Assembly: GCA_947372925.1 (NCBI GenBank)
Contig: CANBVQ010000004.1
Coordinates: 1-64,000 of the forward strand
Length of the DNA: 64,000 bases
Source of the DNA: Acidimicrobiaceae bacterium
Lineage (GTDB): Bacteria > Actinomycetota > Acidimicrobiia > Acidimicrobiales > RAAP-2
Direction of reading: 5' to 3'
Below, in pieces: positions 8,493 to 16,522 of this stretch. The position numbers and the translations under genes are program-made. Under the pieces are notes generated by a model. That model ran no database searches, had not been told where the DNA came from, and saw only the letters and a program-made list of their open reading frames with translations. How positions within the stretch are numbered: position 1 is the first letter of the stretch; every line of letters starts with the position of its first letter.

Positions 8493-9652
8493 CGGGCAAT
8501 CCTTTCGAGAAGTCGGTTTCGCAGCGGAACATCGAGAGCGGTGTCGACGGCCGTCATGGCCATAATCATGGCCCCTTCGAGTACGGCTTGGTCGGCCGAC
8601 GGGGTGATGCACGAAGCGGTGAATTCCGGCTGGTGGTTAATCGCACCGTTGGTTTCAATCTTGATCAGTGGGTGAATCGAAGGAGTCACCAGCGAGACGT
8701 TCGCCATGTCAGTCGAGATGGTTGGTTTGGCCACACCTTCGTCATCGAGTTCGAACGTGCGTCCAAAGCGCTCCGCATTGTTTCGGTAGTGCTTCAGAAT
8801 GTCACCATCGGAAATCATGTGAGTGAACTCGTGGCCGAGAACCTCAATTTCGTAACTGGTATCTGTCGCCAGCGTGGCCGCCTGAAAGCACTTGTCGACG
8901 CGAATTCTCAGTTCGTTCAGGCGTTCGATATTGATTGAGCGACACATGAACTGAGCGACCGACTTGGCGGGAATGATGTTGGCAAATGAACCACCGGTTT
9001 TGACCATGTGGTGGACTTGATCTCCGGGGCGGAGCTGTTGGCGTAGGAGACCAATGGCGACCTGCGCCAGGGTGAGGGCATCCACGGTATTGCGACCCTC
9101 CCAAGGGGCCGCTGAGGCGTGAGCCTCCTTGCCAAAGAAGGTCAGCTCGAAACCGACGACGGCGAGGCACTGCGCTTCGAGTCGTTCGGTCGGCCAGGGG
9201 TGCACCATCATCGAGAGGTGAACATCGTCGAAGAGTCCGGCGTTGATCATGTCAACTTTGCCACCGCCACCCTCTTCACTTGGTGTTCCGAAGACCACAA
9301 TCGTGGCATCGAGCTCGTCGGCTATGTCACCCAAAGCCAAGGCCGCCCCAACGGACGAGGAGGCGATGATGTTGTGGCCACAGGCGTGACCGACATCAGG
9401 CAGAGCGTCATATTCAGCGCACAGCGAGATGCGGAGTGCGCCCGAACCCTTCGTGGCCCGAAAGGCCGTCTCTAGTCCTGCGATTGGACGTTCGACGACA
9501 AAGCCGTGACGCGCCAGCAGGGCGGTTGTGACTTCGGCGGCGTGAAACTCCTCGTAGCCAATTTCGGGATGCGCGTGAATGTCGTGACTGAGCGTCAGGA
9601 GTTCTGTCTGCACCGCCGAAACGGAGCTGCGAATCCGTTCGTGGAGACTCAT
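8489..9652 (-). CDS. M20D-family amidohydrolase / metallopeptidase
   Basis: This 387-residue protein starts SLHERIRSSVSAVQTELLTLSHDIHAHPEIGYEEFHAA, the M20D opening. CAEYDALPDVGHACGHNII carries metal ligands, and GTPSEEGGGGKVDMI holds the catalytic glutamates. The dimerisation domain follows with HASAAPWEGRNTVDAL. Relatives cleave amide bonds, such as p-aminobenzoyl-glutamate (AbgA/AbgB), N-acyl amino acids or indole-amino acid conjugates. The YDALP-GHACGHN form resembles the AbgB/AmhX-like branch, but the substrate is not certain. No signal peptide is seen, so it is cytosolic. It overlaps the carboxylase stop (ATGA) upstream and the ABM start downstream, forming a tight three-gene operon. 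Confidence 0.85.
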   Translation of the reverse strand: MSLHERIRSSVSAVQTELLTLSHDIHAHPEIGYEEFHAAEVTTALLARHGFVVERPIAGLETAFRATKGSGALRISLCAEYDALPDVGHACGHNIIASSSVGAALALGDIADELDATIVVFGTPSEEGGGGKVDMINAGLFDDVHLSMMVHPWPTERLEAQCLAVVGFELTFFGKEAHASAAPWEGRNTVDALTLAQVAIGLLRQQLRPGDQVHHMVKTGGSFANIIPAKSVAQFMCRSINIERLNELRIRVDKCFQAATLATDTSYEIEVLGHEFTHMISDGDILKHYRNNAERFGRTFELDDEGVAKPTISTDMANVSLVTPSIHPLIKIETNGAINHQPEFTASCITPSADQAVLEGAMIMAMTAVDTALDVPLRNRLLERIAR

Positions 9653-11397
9653 TCAATAACCACGACGACGTCACCGGCGGATACGCCGTCGCCGGCCGTC
9701 ACCTTGACTTCTTTGACCACGCCGGCCTTATCGGCATTCACGGAGTTCTCCATCTTCATGGCTTCGAGAATTACAACGGTCTGGCCCACCTCGACAGTGT
9801 CACCCACCGCAACGGAGACCTTGACGATTGTTCCCTGCATGGGAACGACCACAGCGCCCGATCCGGCCCCGGCGACGCTGGCGCCACCACCGCGACGGGG
9901 TGCGGCCTTGGCGGCCGCGGGGGCTGCGGTGCCCACAACTTCGGGGAGCCACAGGTTGACGTTGATGCGTCGTCCATCGACTTCTGCGGTCACCGAGCGA
10001 CGAATCAGTGCCTCACCCTCTTCGCCCACGGCGCTCGGAGCGGCCACGATGCTGGAGAGATCGAGAACTTCCTCGACCCACTTGGTGGAGTGGATGCCCT
10101 CGACGAAGTCGGGGTGCTCCAAAATCGCCACGTCGGCTGGCAGGGTCGTTGCAATTCCTTCGATGACAGTTTCTTCGATGGCTCGAAGCAGGCGTCGCCG
10201 TGCCCGATCGCGGTCGGGCCCCCAGACGATCAGCTTGCCCACGAGGTTGTCGTAGTACTGGCTGATGGTGTCGCCCTGGGCGTAGCCCGCGTCGAGGCGT
10301 ACGCCCGGACCGCTGGGTTCGCTGAAACGAGTGATTGTGCCGGGGGAGGGGGTGAATCGTCCGCCCGTGGGGTCTTCGGCGTTGATACGCACTTCGATGG
10401 CGTGACCGCGACGCTCAATCTCGTCTTGACCGAAGGGAATCGCTTCGCCGGCGGCAATACGCAACTGCCACTCCACGAGGTCGAGACCGGTCACTAGTTC
10501 GGTCACGGGGTGCTCGACCTGGAGTCGAGTGTTCATCTCAAGGAAGTAGAACTCGCCATCCTGATAGAGGAATTCGACCGTTCCGGCATTGACGTAACCG
10601 CAGGCGCGGGAGACCTTGACGGCCGCTTCGCCCATGGCACGACGGACTTCGTCAGGGAAGTTAGGCGCGGGGGACTCTTCAATCAACTTCTGGTGACGGC
10701 GCTGGGCTGAGCAGTCACGCTCACCGAGCCACAGCACATTGCCGTGGGTGTCGGCCAAGACCTGCATTTCTACGTGGCGGGGCCACGTCAGGTAGCGCTC
10801 GACGTAGCACTCGTCGCGCCCGAAGTAGCTCAGCGCTTCCCGCTTGGCACTCTCGAGGAGTTCGGCGGCCTGGTCGGCCGAGTGGACGACCTTCATGCCG
10901 CGACCACCACCGCCGTACGCGGCCTTAATGGCCACGGGCCACCCGAACTCGTTACCAAAGGCGATTACTTCGTCGCCACTGGTCAACGTCTCGTTGCGCC
11001 CCGGTACGCCGGATACGCCGGCGGCCTGTGCGGCAATACGTGAGGAGATTTTGTCACCCATGACTTCAATGGCTTCGGGCGGCGGCCCAATGAAGGTGAC
11101 GCCACGTGCGGTGATGGCGCGAGCAAAGTCGGTGTTTTCGGAGAAGAAGCCGTAGCCGGGGTGAACGGCGTCAGCACCGGAGCGCTCAATGACATCGAGG
11201 ATCGCTTCAGTGTTGAGGTAGCTCTCGGCGGCGGTTTGCCCACCAAGGGCGTAGGCCTCATCGGCGAGGCGGACATGCATCGCCTCGCGGTCGAGTTCGC
11301 TGTAGACCGCCACAGTGGCGATACCCATTTCACGACACGTACGAATCACGCGGACGGCAATTTCTCCGCGGTTGGCAATCAAGACCTTCTTTAGCAC
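9649..11397 (-). CDS. Acetyl/propionyl-CoA carboxylase alpha subunit (biotin carboxylase plus BCCP)
   Basis: The 582-residue protein joins a biotin carboxylase (about 1-450) to a biotin carrier domain (about 505-582). The ATP-grasp shows KAAYGGGGRGMKVV and EMNTRLQVEHPVTE; the biotinylation site is EAMKMEN, where the middle lysine carries biotin. An alanine-rich linker separates them. This subunit carboxylates biotin with bicarbonate and ATP; a separate carboxyltransferase beta chain, not present here, would pass CO2 to acetyl- or propionyl-CoA. With a methylmalonyl-CoA mutase nearby, propionyl-CoA is a natural substrate. The start is GTG 11397 with GAGGAG five bases upstream. It diverges from birA, which attaches its biotin. 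First gene of the carboxylase-M20-ABM operon. Confidence 0.93.
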   Translation of the reverse strand: MLKKVLIANRGEIAVRVIRTCREMGIATVAVYSELDREAMHVRLADEAYALGGQTAAESYLNTEAILDVIERSGADAVHPGYGFFSENTDFARAITARGVTFIGPPPEAIEVMGDKISSRIAAQAAGVSGVPGRNETLTSGDEVIAFGNEFGWPVAIKAAYGGGGRGMKVVHSADQAAELLESAKREALSYFGRDECYVERYLTWPRHVEMQVLADTHGNVLWLGERDCSAQRRHQKLIEESPAPNFPDEVRRAMGEAAVKVSRACGYVNAGTVEFLYQDGEFYFLEMNTRLQVEHPVTELVTGLDLVEWQLRIAAGEAIPFGQDEIERRGHAIEVRINAEDPTGGRFTPSPGTITRFSEPSGPGVRLDAGYAQGDTISQYYDNLVGKLIVWGPDRDRARRRLLRAIEETVIEGIATTLPADVAILEHPDFVEGIHSTKWVEEVLDLSSIVAAPSAVGEEGEALIRRSVTAEVDGRRINVNLWLPEVVGTAAPAAAKAAPRRGGGASVAGAGSGAVVVPMQGTIVKVSVAVGDTVEVGQTVVILEAMKMENSVNADKAGVVKEVKVTAGDGVSAGDVVVVIE

Positions 11398-11426
11398 CAG
11401 TTCTCCTCGCCTACTTAGACCTATAT

Positions 11427-11446
11427 TTTTACCACTGGCAGTAAAA
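11427..11446. promoter_or_regulatory. Inverted repeat in the carboxylase-birA divergent promoter
   Basis: TTTTAC, eight bases, GTAAAA: a perfect 6-bp inverted repeat. It covers the expected -35 region of birA and lies just upstream of a TATAGG-like -10 for the carboxylase gene on the other strand. The position suits a repressor of both genes. BirA here has no DNA-binding domain, so any regulator would be another protein. Confidence 0.4.
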
Positions 11447-11449
11447 CTC

Positions 11450-11455
11450 TAAGGT
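11450..11455 (+). promoter_or_regulatory. -10 hexamer of birA, leaderless start
   Basis: TAAGGT sits seven bases before the birA ATG at 11463, so the mRNA is expected to start at or next to the start codon. No Shine-Dalgarno is visible. Confidence 0.5.
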
Positions 11456-11462
11456 TTGGGCT

Positions 11463-12203
11463 ATGGATTCCATTCTCTGGCAGATTCGAGAATTTGCCGA
11501 AATCGACTCAACGAATACGTATCTGGCTCAAGAAGCCCAATCTGGTGCGCCCGAAGGGGTCGTCGCCCGTGCCGATTTTCAGTCGGCCGGCCGTGGCCGG
11601 CTGGACCGATCGTGGGAGGCGCCCCGTGGGGTCTCCCTTCTCACCTCGATTCTGCTCCGCCCCGTAGTACCGCTGGAGCAGCGCTTCTTAGTCTCGGCTG
11701 CGGTCGCTCTTTCGGCTCGAACTGCGCTGACCCGGCTCTGTGGTCTTCAGCCTGAACTGAAGTGGCCCAACGACTTAGTCGTCGGTGACCGCAAGCTCGG
11801 TGGTCTGTTGAGCGAAGTCGTTGGTGACGGCGAGGGCTACGTCGTTGGCATCGGTGTCAACCTTCAGTGGCCCGGACCCGAGGGGGTTGGCGGTACGTGT
11901 GTACGGGACGAGATTGGCGTGTCCATCGAACCTCGAGCCATGCTCGACATCACCTTGGGCGAATTGGGACGGCGTCGACCACTCCTTGACTCTGAGGATG
12001 GCCGTGCCGAACTGCACCAAGAACTCGTGGGCGCACTCGTGACTTTGGGTCAAGTAGTCCGCGTGGAACGAAGCCAAGGATCCATCACCGGCACCGCCGT
12101 GACACTCGAACGCGACGGAACGTTGATTGTGGCGACCACGGAAGGCAACGAAGCCGTTCGCTACGGCGACATCGTGCACCTTCGACGCGCGGAGACACTG
12201 TGA
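11463..12203 (+). CDS. birA: Biotin-[carboxylase] ligase, class I
   Basis: This 246-residue protein is a biotin protein ligase: it makes biotinyl-AMP and joins biotin to the carrier lysine of carboxylases. Seen are the biotin-binding loop ADFQSAGRGRLDRSW (GRGR signature), the LKWPNDLVVGDRKLGGLLSEV segment with the catalytic lysine, and a C-terminal SH3-like cap near 195-246. There is no N-terminal winged helix, so it belongs to class I and cannot repress transcription itself. It diverges from its obvious substrate gene. Its stop overlaps the rmlD GTG start (GTGA), so it is also the first gene of the nucleotide-sugar operon, an unrelated pathway. Confidence 0.93.
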   Translation: MDSILWQIREFAEIDSTNTYLAQEAQSGAPEGVVARADFQSAGRGRLDRSWEAPRGVSLLTSILLRPVVPLEQRFLVSAAVALSARTALTRLCGLQPELKWPNDLVVGDRKLGGLLSEVVGDGEGYVVGIGVNLQWPGPEGVGGTCVRDEIGVSIEPRAMLDITLGELGRRRPLLDSEDGRAELHQELVGALVTLGQVVRVERSQGSITGTAVTLERDGTLIVATTEGNEAVRYGDIVHLRRAETL

Positions 12204-13102
12204 TCAAGGTCCTCGTGACTGGGGCGGCGGGCCAGGTTGGCCAAGACCTCATGGACGTCCTGGCGGGCCGTACGCCACCCGGAGGAGACAGCGACTTTCA
12301 ACCCGACGGCCAAGCCATTGGGTTGGACGAGTTCAGTGTCATGGGGCTCACACACCACGACCTAGACATCACCGACGCACAAGCCGTTCGTCGCACCGTG
12401 GGCATGGTCCGTCCGGACATCATCATTCATCTCGCGGCCTATACCGCGGTCGATAAGGCGGAGAGTGATGTTGAGGCCTGCTTTGCGGTCAATGAAGCGG
12501 GGACCGGCAATCTCTCGGATGCGGCATTTGAGTTTGGGGCGCGATTCATTGCCGTCTCAACGGACTACGTCTACGACGGCCGTAAGGGTGACACCTACGT
12601 GGAGACCGACCCAACTAATCCCATTGGCGTCTACGGTCGCTCCAAGTTGGCCGGCGAACTGCGCTGTCGTCCCCAGGACACCATTATTCGTACGTCGTGG
12701 GTCATGGGTCTTCGTGGCCGAAACGTCTTGCACGTCATCGCCGATCGGGTCGCTCGTAATGAACCGGTCCGTTTCGTAACCGACCAAGTGGGCACTCCTA
12801 CGTTTTCGGCCGACCTCGCTCGGGCTCTCGCGACGTTTGCGCGTCAACCGCTGGGTGGAATTTGGCACGTTGCGAATCGGGGAACGACGTCGTGGTACTC
12901 GGTCGCCGAAACGGCTGCACGTCTTTTCGGTGCACCCGATGATTTCGTCACTCCAATAGTGACTGAAGAACTTTCGCCCGCACCCGCGGCGACTCGCCCG
13001 GCCCGAAGTGATCTCTCAACACGCAAGTGGGAGTCGGCGGGCTTCCAGCCAATGCCGGAATGGACGGCCGCTCTCTCTCGGTTTGTGGCCGACCGGAACT
13101 AA
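12200..13102 (+). CDS. rmlD: dTDP-4-dehydrorhamnose reductase
   Basis: This 300-residue SDR enzyme would carry out the last step of dTDP-L-rhamnose synthesis, reducing dTDP-4-keto-rhamnose with NAD(P)H. The nucleotide loop is GAAGQVGQDL; STDYVYDG and the catalytic YGRSK (Tyr-x3-Lys) follow; VTDQVGTPTFSADLARAL and GIWHVANRG are typical of RmlD. A short insertion after GQDLMDVLAG (residues about 22-45) is longer than usual. The GTG start overlaps the birA stop. rmlA, rmlB and rmlC are not in the window. Downstream genes make UDP-sugars and a GT2 transferase, so the product probably enters a cell-surface polysaccharide. Confidence 0.9.
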   Translation: MIKVLVTGAAGQVGQDLMDVLAGRTPPGGDSDFQPDGQAIGLDEFSVMGLTHHDLDITDAQAVRRTVGMVRPDIIIHLAAYTAVDKAESDVEACFAVNEAGTGNLSDAAFEFGARFIAVSTDYVYDGRKGDTYVETDPTNPIGVYGRSKLAGELRCRPQDTIIRTSWVMGLRGRNVLHVIADRVARNEPVRFVTDQVGTPTFSADLARALATFARQPLGGIWHVANRGTTSWYSVAETAARLFGAPDDFVTPIVTEELSPAPAATRPARSDLSTRKWESAGFQPMPEWTAALSRFVADRN

Positions 13103-13113
13103 GGTTTAACTAC

Positions 13114-14439
13114 ATGTCATTACTTGACTCCACTCACCAAACGGTGTCCCACCCCGAGCGCATTGCGGTGATTGGTGCCGGCTACGTCGGAATTCCGACG
13201 GCCGTGATGTTGGCGCACTTTGGTCACAGTGTGGTTATTGCAGAACGGGACGAATTTCGCCGGGAATCCATCCGTAATGGTCGCTCGCCAATCCTCGAGG
13301 ATGGACTTGAGGATGTTCTGGCTGCCGTAGTGCAGTCAGGTCAGCTTGAGGTCACCGCTGACGCCGTGCAAGCAGTTGCGGGTGCCAAGTTCGTTTTTCT
13401 TTGCGTAGCCACCCCGATGGACGATGATGGTCGCGCCGACCTCTCGTTCATTGATGCCGTTGCGCAACAAATCGCTCACGCCCTACGTGATGATGCGATT
13501 GTCGTCAACAAGTCCACGGTCCCCGTTGGCACAATGGAGCGCGTGAGGTCACTCATTAATCGCCCTGGCGTGCGCGTTGTTTCTAACCCCGAATTCCTTC
13601 GTGAGGGAACGGCCCTCGGCGACTCCCTTAAGCCTGATCGCATCGTGGTCGGCGCCGAAGATCGCGACGCGGCTAAGAGCGTGGCGCAGCTCTTTGCCTC
13701 CACCGGAGCTCCCATTGTGGTGACAGACGCCACGACGAGTGAACTCATTAAATATGCCTCGAACGCATTCTTGGCTACCAAACTCTCCTTTATAAACACG
13801 ATGTCGCGCCTCTGTGACCAACTGGGTGCCGATGTCGACGATCTCGTTCGCGGCATGGGCAGCGACCATCGCATTGGCTTCCCATTCTTGAATCCCGGTC
13901 CTGGTTGGGGTGGCTCATGCCTCCCCAAAGACACCTCGGCGCTCGTGGCTATTGCCGCTGACGCGGGACTGTCTCTCGACGTGGTGCGAGCCGCCATTGA
14001 ATCCAATGCGGCCCAGCAGCGACACATCGTGACGCAAGTGGCCGCCATGGTGGGTGGTTCGTTGTCCGGTAAGCGTGTGGCCGTGCTGGGTCTCACCTTT
14101 AAGGCCAATACCGGCGATCGCCGAGACTCGCCAGCACTCCAAGTCGCCGAGCTGCTCCTTGCCGCCGGGGCCCATCTCTGCTCCTTTGACCCGACGGTGG
14201 CCACTGACGACGCTTCTGGCGACGTTGCCAATCTTGGGGTCTGCGCCACGCTCGAAGAGGCCGTGGCCGGCGCCGATGTGACCGTTGTGCTCACGGAGTG
14301 GGCCATGTTCCGCTCACTTGAGTGGAGTCGACTAGTTCCCACCATGGCTCAACCGTGTATCTATGATGCCCGCAGCGTGGTCGACCTCGAGTCGGCCCAT
14401 GCCGCCGGGGCCACGGTTCGGAGTATCGGGCGATCATGA
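13114..14439 (+). CDS. ugd: UDP-glucose 6-dehydrogenase
   Basis: The ORF track starts at 13027 inside rmlD; the real start is the ATG at 13114, preceded by TAAGGT eight bases upstream, giving 441 residues. The Rossmann loop is VIGAGYVGIPTAVML; FLCVATPMDDDGRADLSFI, NKSTVPVGT and SNPEFLREGTA follow; the catalytic cysteine is in GWGGSCLPKDT. This family oxidises UDP-sugars twice with NAD to the uronic acid. UDP-ManNAc or GDP-mannose dehydrogenases share these motifs, but the next gene resembles UDP-glucuronate decarboxylase, which makes UDP-glucose the best substrate. The stop overlaps the next ATG by 4 bp. The own -10-like element suggests an extra promoter inside the operon. Confidence 0.85.
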   Translation: MSLLDSTHQTVSHPERIAVIGAGYVGIPTAVMLAHFGHSVVIAERDEFRRESIRNGRSPILEDGLEDVLAAVVQSGQLEVTADAVQAVAGAKFVFLCVATPMDDDGRADLSFIDAVAQQIAHALRDDAIVVNKSTVPVGTMERVRSLINRPGVRVVSNPEFLREGTALGDSLKPDRIVVGAEDRDAAKSVAQLFASTGAPIVVTDATTSELIKYASNAFLATKLSFINTMSRLCDQLGADVDDLVRGMGSDHRIGFPFLNPGPGWGGSCLPKDTSALVAIAADAGLSLDVVRAAIESNAAQQRHIVTQVAAMVGGSLSGKRVAVLGLTFKANTGDRRDSPALQVAELLLAAGAHLCSFDPTVATDDASGDVANLGVCATLEEAVAGADVTVVLTEWAMFRSLEWSRLVPTMAQPCIYDARSVVDLESAHAAGATVRSIGRS

Positions 14440-15374
14440 ATGTCGCCGTCACGGGTGGAGCCGGCTTCGTCGGTTCTCACCTCGTGGATGCACTCGTGGC
14501 GCGCGGGGACTCAGTCGTCGTATTCGATGATCTCTCGACGGGATCCACAGAAAATCTCACCGGGGCACTTGCCACAGGTCGATGCGAACTGCGCGTGCAG
14601 GACGTCTCGCAAGGAATCGACTGCGAAGTCCCGGTTCACGAGGTGTACCACCTGGCTTCACCGGCATCCCCTCCCGCCTATCTCGCCCGCCCGCTCGAAA
14701 CCTTGGCGGTGGGCTCTGAGGGCACGCGGCACGCACTCGAGTTAGCCCATCGCAACGGCGCAAAATTCCTGTTGGCGTCAACGTCGGAGGTCTACGGCAA
14801 TCCAATCGAACACCCGCAACGTGAGTCCTATTGGGGCAACGTCAATCCCGTAGGCCCCCGAAGTGTCTACGACGAGGCCAAGCGGTTTGCCGAAGCCCTC
14901 ACCACGGCCTATCACCGCACCCACGGACTCCCCGTGGCCATTGTGCGGATTTTTAATACCTTCGGGCCACGCCTCGCCGAAGGCGACGGCCGTGTCGTTT
15001 CGAACTTCATTTGCCAGTCTCTTCGGGGTGAGCCGCTCACCGTCTACGGCACTGGCGAACAGACTCGAAGTCTCTGTTACGTCAGCGACCTCGTTCGCGG
15101 TTTGCAGCTGGCCTGCGCCGAATCATTCGGCGAGCCGATCAATCTCGGTAATCCCAACGAGATGACGGTGTTGGAGATCGCCACGCTCATTCTTCAGTGC
15201 ACCGGTTCGTCGAGTGAAATCATTCGTCAGCCCCTGCCGCAAGACGACCCCACTCGCCGCCGACCCGATATCGAGCGCGCGAGAACGATTCTCAATTGGT
15301 CCCCTGAAGTCGACGTAGCCGCGGGGATTGAGATGACCGTGGCGTACTTCGCCCACCAACTCGGACTCCGGTAG
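14436..15374 (+). CDS. UDP-glucuronate decarboxylase (UDP-xylose synthase)-like SDR
   Basis: This 312-residue extended SDR has GGAGFVGSHLVDAL, YHLASPASPPAYL, STSEVYGNPIEHPQ, and YWGNVNPVGPRSVYDEAKR with the catalytic Tyr-x3-Lys. HLASPASP and YWGNVNP.GPRS are marks of UDP-glucuronate decarboxylases, which convert UDP-GlcA to UDP-xylose with bound NAD. The start ATG overlaps the ugd stop, so substrate and enzyme are encoded together: UDP-glucose to UDP-glucuronate to UDP-xylose. Seven bases separate it from the GT2 gene. The enzyme usually carries SCYDEGKR; here SVYDEAKR, a mild change. A different UDP-uronate epimerase or decarboxylase is possible. Confidence 0.83.
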   Translation: MNVAVTGGAGFVGSHLVDALVARGDSVVVFDDLSTGSTENLTGALATGRCELRVQDVSQGIDCEVPVHEVYHLASPASPPAYLARPLETLAVGSEGTRHALELAHRNGAKFLLASTSEVYGNPIEHPQRESYWGNVNPVGPRSVYDEAKRFAEALTTAYHRTHGLPVAIVRIFNTFGPRLAEGDGRVVSNFICQSLRGEPLTVYGTGEQTRSLCYVSDLVRGLQLACAESFGEPINLGNPNEMTVLEIATLILQCTGSSSEIIRQPLPQDDPTRRRPDIERARTILNWSPEVDVAAGIEMTVAYFAHQLGLR

Positions 15375-15380
15375 TTCGCC

Positions 15381-16217
15381 GTGAATCAAGTCAGCGCCGT
15401 CATTGTCGATTACTTCGCGGGCGATGATCTGGTGGCGTGCGTCGACTCCCTGCGGAGCGAAGGTGTCGACCGGATTGTCGTCGTCGACAACAGCACCCAA
15501 GAGGCGAGTGCGGCAGCGCTCTCGAATCGTGACGTAGTCCTCGTCGACACTCAGGTCAACGCTGGCTACGGACGTGGAATGAATCGTGGCGTGGCCTTCG
15601 CGGGGGAGTGTACGTATCTTCTGCTTTCCAATCCCGATGTTCAAGTGCACCCCCACGCCGTGGAGCGGCTCGTCGCGTACATGGACGAGCACCAGGACGT
15701 CGGAATCGCCGGGCCGACCATTGTCGACAGTTCGGGCGCGACGTATCCGTCAATTCGGATATTCCCCAATGTCCTGCTCGCCGGACTGCACGCGCTCCTG
15801 GCCCCTGTGTGGAGCGGCAACCCCTTTACGAAGCGCTACCGATCGCCAGGCCGCAATGGTCAGGTCGACTGGGTGAGCGGAGCATTTTTTATTACGCGAA
15901 CCACTGCGTTTCAGGCGGTGGGTGGCTTTGACGAGCGGTACTTCATGTTCGCCGAAGACATGGATCTGTGCTGGCGGCTCCAAGGGGCCGGCTGGCGCGT
16001 CGCAGTCGTTCCTGAAGCTTCGGTAATGCACATTGAGGGGGTCTCACGGGCTCGAGCGCCTCAGGCCATGGTGCGCGCCCACCACGCCAGCGCCTTGCGC
16101 TTTGAGGCCCGTACGGCCCGGGGAGTACGACGCCTGCTCTTGCCATTCGCGGCCCTGCTGCTGGGGTCACGGTATCTCGCGCTCTCCCTCTTTTCTCCTC
16201 GGAACCCGCCGCGCTGA
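15381..16217 (+). CDS. Glycosyltransferase family 2, rhamnosyltransferase-like
   Basis: The 278-residue protein is a GT-A fold transferase: VSAVIVDYFAGDDLVACVDSL, IVVVDNST, the LLLSNPDVQVHP donor-metal region, and FDERYFMFAEDMDLCWRLQGAGW near 185-207, which holds the acceptor ED motif. The NPDV form and FAEDxDLCWR are typical of rhamnosyltransferases such as WbbL, which fits the rmlD gene three genes upstream. It has one hydrophobic stretch near the end (LLLPFAALLLGSRYLALSLF) that may anchor it to the membrane. It starts at a GTG with no clear Shine-Dalgarno and is the last gene of the operon. The acceptor is unknown. Confidence 0.82.
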   Translation: MNQVSAVIVDYFAGDDLVACVDSLRSEGVDRIVVVDNSTQEASAAALSNRDVVLVDTQVNAGYGRGMNRGVAFAGECTYLLLSNPDVQVHPHAVERLVAYMDEHQDVGIAGPTIVDSSGATYPSIRIFPNVLLAGLHALLAPVWSGNPFTKRYRSPGRNGQVDWVSGAFFITRTTAFQAVGGFDERYFMFAEDMDLCWRLQGAGWRVAVVPEASVMHIEGVSRARAPQAMVRAHHASALRFEARTARGVRRLLLPFAALLLGSRYLALSLFSPRNPPR

Positions 16218-16222
16218 CGGCG

Positions 16223-16228
16223 TAGAAT
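16223..16228 (+). promoter_or_regulatory. Possible -10 element of the predicted RNA
   Basis: TAGAAT lies 6 nt before the first base (16235) of the long closing helix of the predicted RNA. No convincing -35 is seen. Confidence 0.35.
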
Positions 16229-16234
16229 ATCGGT

Positions 16235-16485
16235 GGTTGCGGGCAGGCTGTGGTTGAAAGTCGATGCCAGTCGCGGGCAAAACGACCCACGTAAGGCGTC
16301 TTGTGGACGCTGAGCATGGCGCGGTTTAGAAGTAAGCCCTGCCTTTGTGTCATCAAATGGGTGGCGTGAAGTGTTGGTGAAGTGAGTGAATCGGTCCGCG
16401 GAGAGCAGTCTCTGCTGCTTCGGACCCACTCGGACACCACTGCAGGCGAGTGTGGGGTCAAAGACCAGGTCAGCTGCCCGCAACC
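16235..16485 (+). ncRNA. Predicted structured RNA of about 250 nt upstream of secA (family unknown)
   Basis: The 305-bp gap between the GT2 gene and secA has no plausible ORF but many complementary segments. Its ends pair over 12 bp (16235-16246 with 16474-16485), extended by 3 more pairs across one bulged G. Inside are local hairpins: GTCG/CGAC (16270-16286), GCGTC/GACGC (16296-16310), GGTCCG/CGGACC with an inner AGCAG/CTGCT (16393-16426), CACTCG/CGAGTG (16427-16452) and GGTC/GACC (16456-16466). A TAGAAT -10 sits at the right distance. I checked for RNase P, tmRNA, SRP and T-box signatures and found none. A cis-regulatory leader of secA or a free RNA are both possible. In many Gram-positives the gene next to secA is raiA/hpf, which often carries the conserved raiA RNA; that link is only a guess. 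Confidence 0.5.
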
Positions 16486-16506
16486 AATACGCCATTTGAG
16501 GGCAGG

Positions 16507-16512
16507 TAGGGT
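16507..16512 (+). promoter_or_regulatory. -10 element of secA
   Basis: TAGGGT ends ten bases before the secA ATG at 16523, giving a very short leader with AGGGA as a weak ribosome site. It lies after the closing helix of the predicted RNA, so secA can be transcribed separately from it. Confidence 0.4.
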
Positions 16513-16522
16513 TACAGGGACT

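Noticed and set aside
16235-16485. RNase P RNA, tmRNA, SRP RNA or T-box leader
   Set aside because: The fixed sequence marks of these RNAs are missing. GGGTGGCG near 16359 and GAAAGTC near 16256 only look like parts of T-box and RNase P signatures.
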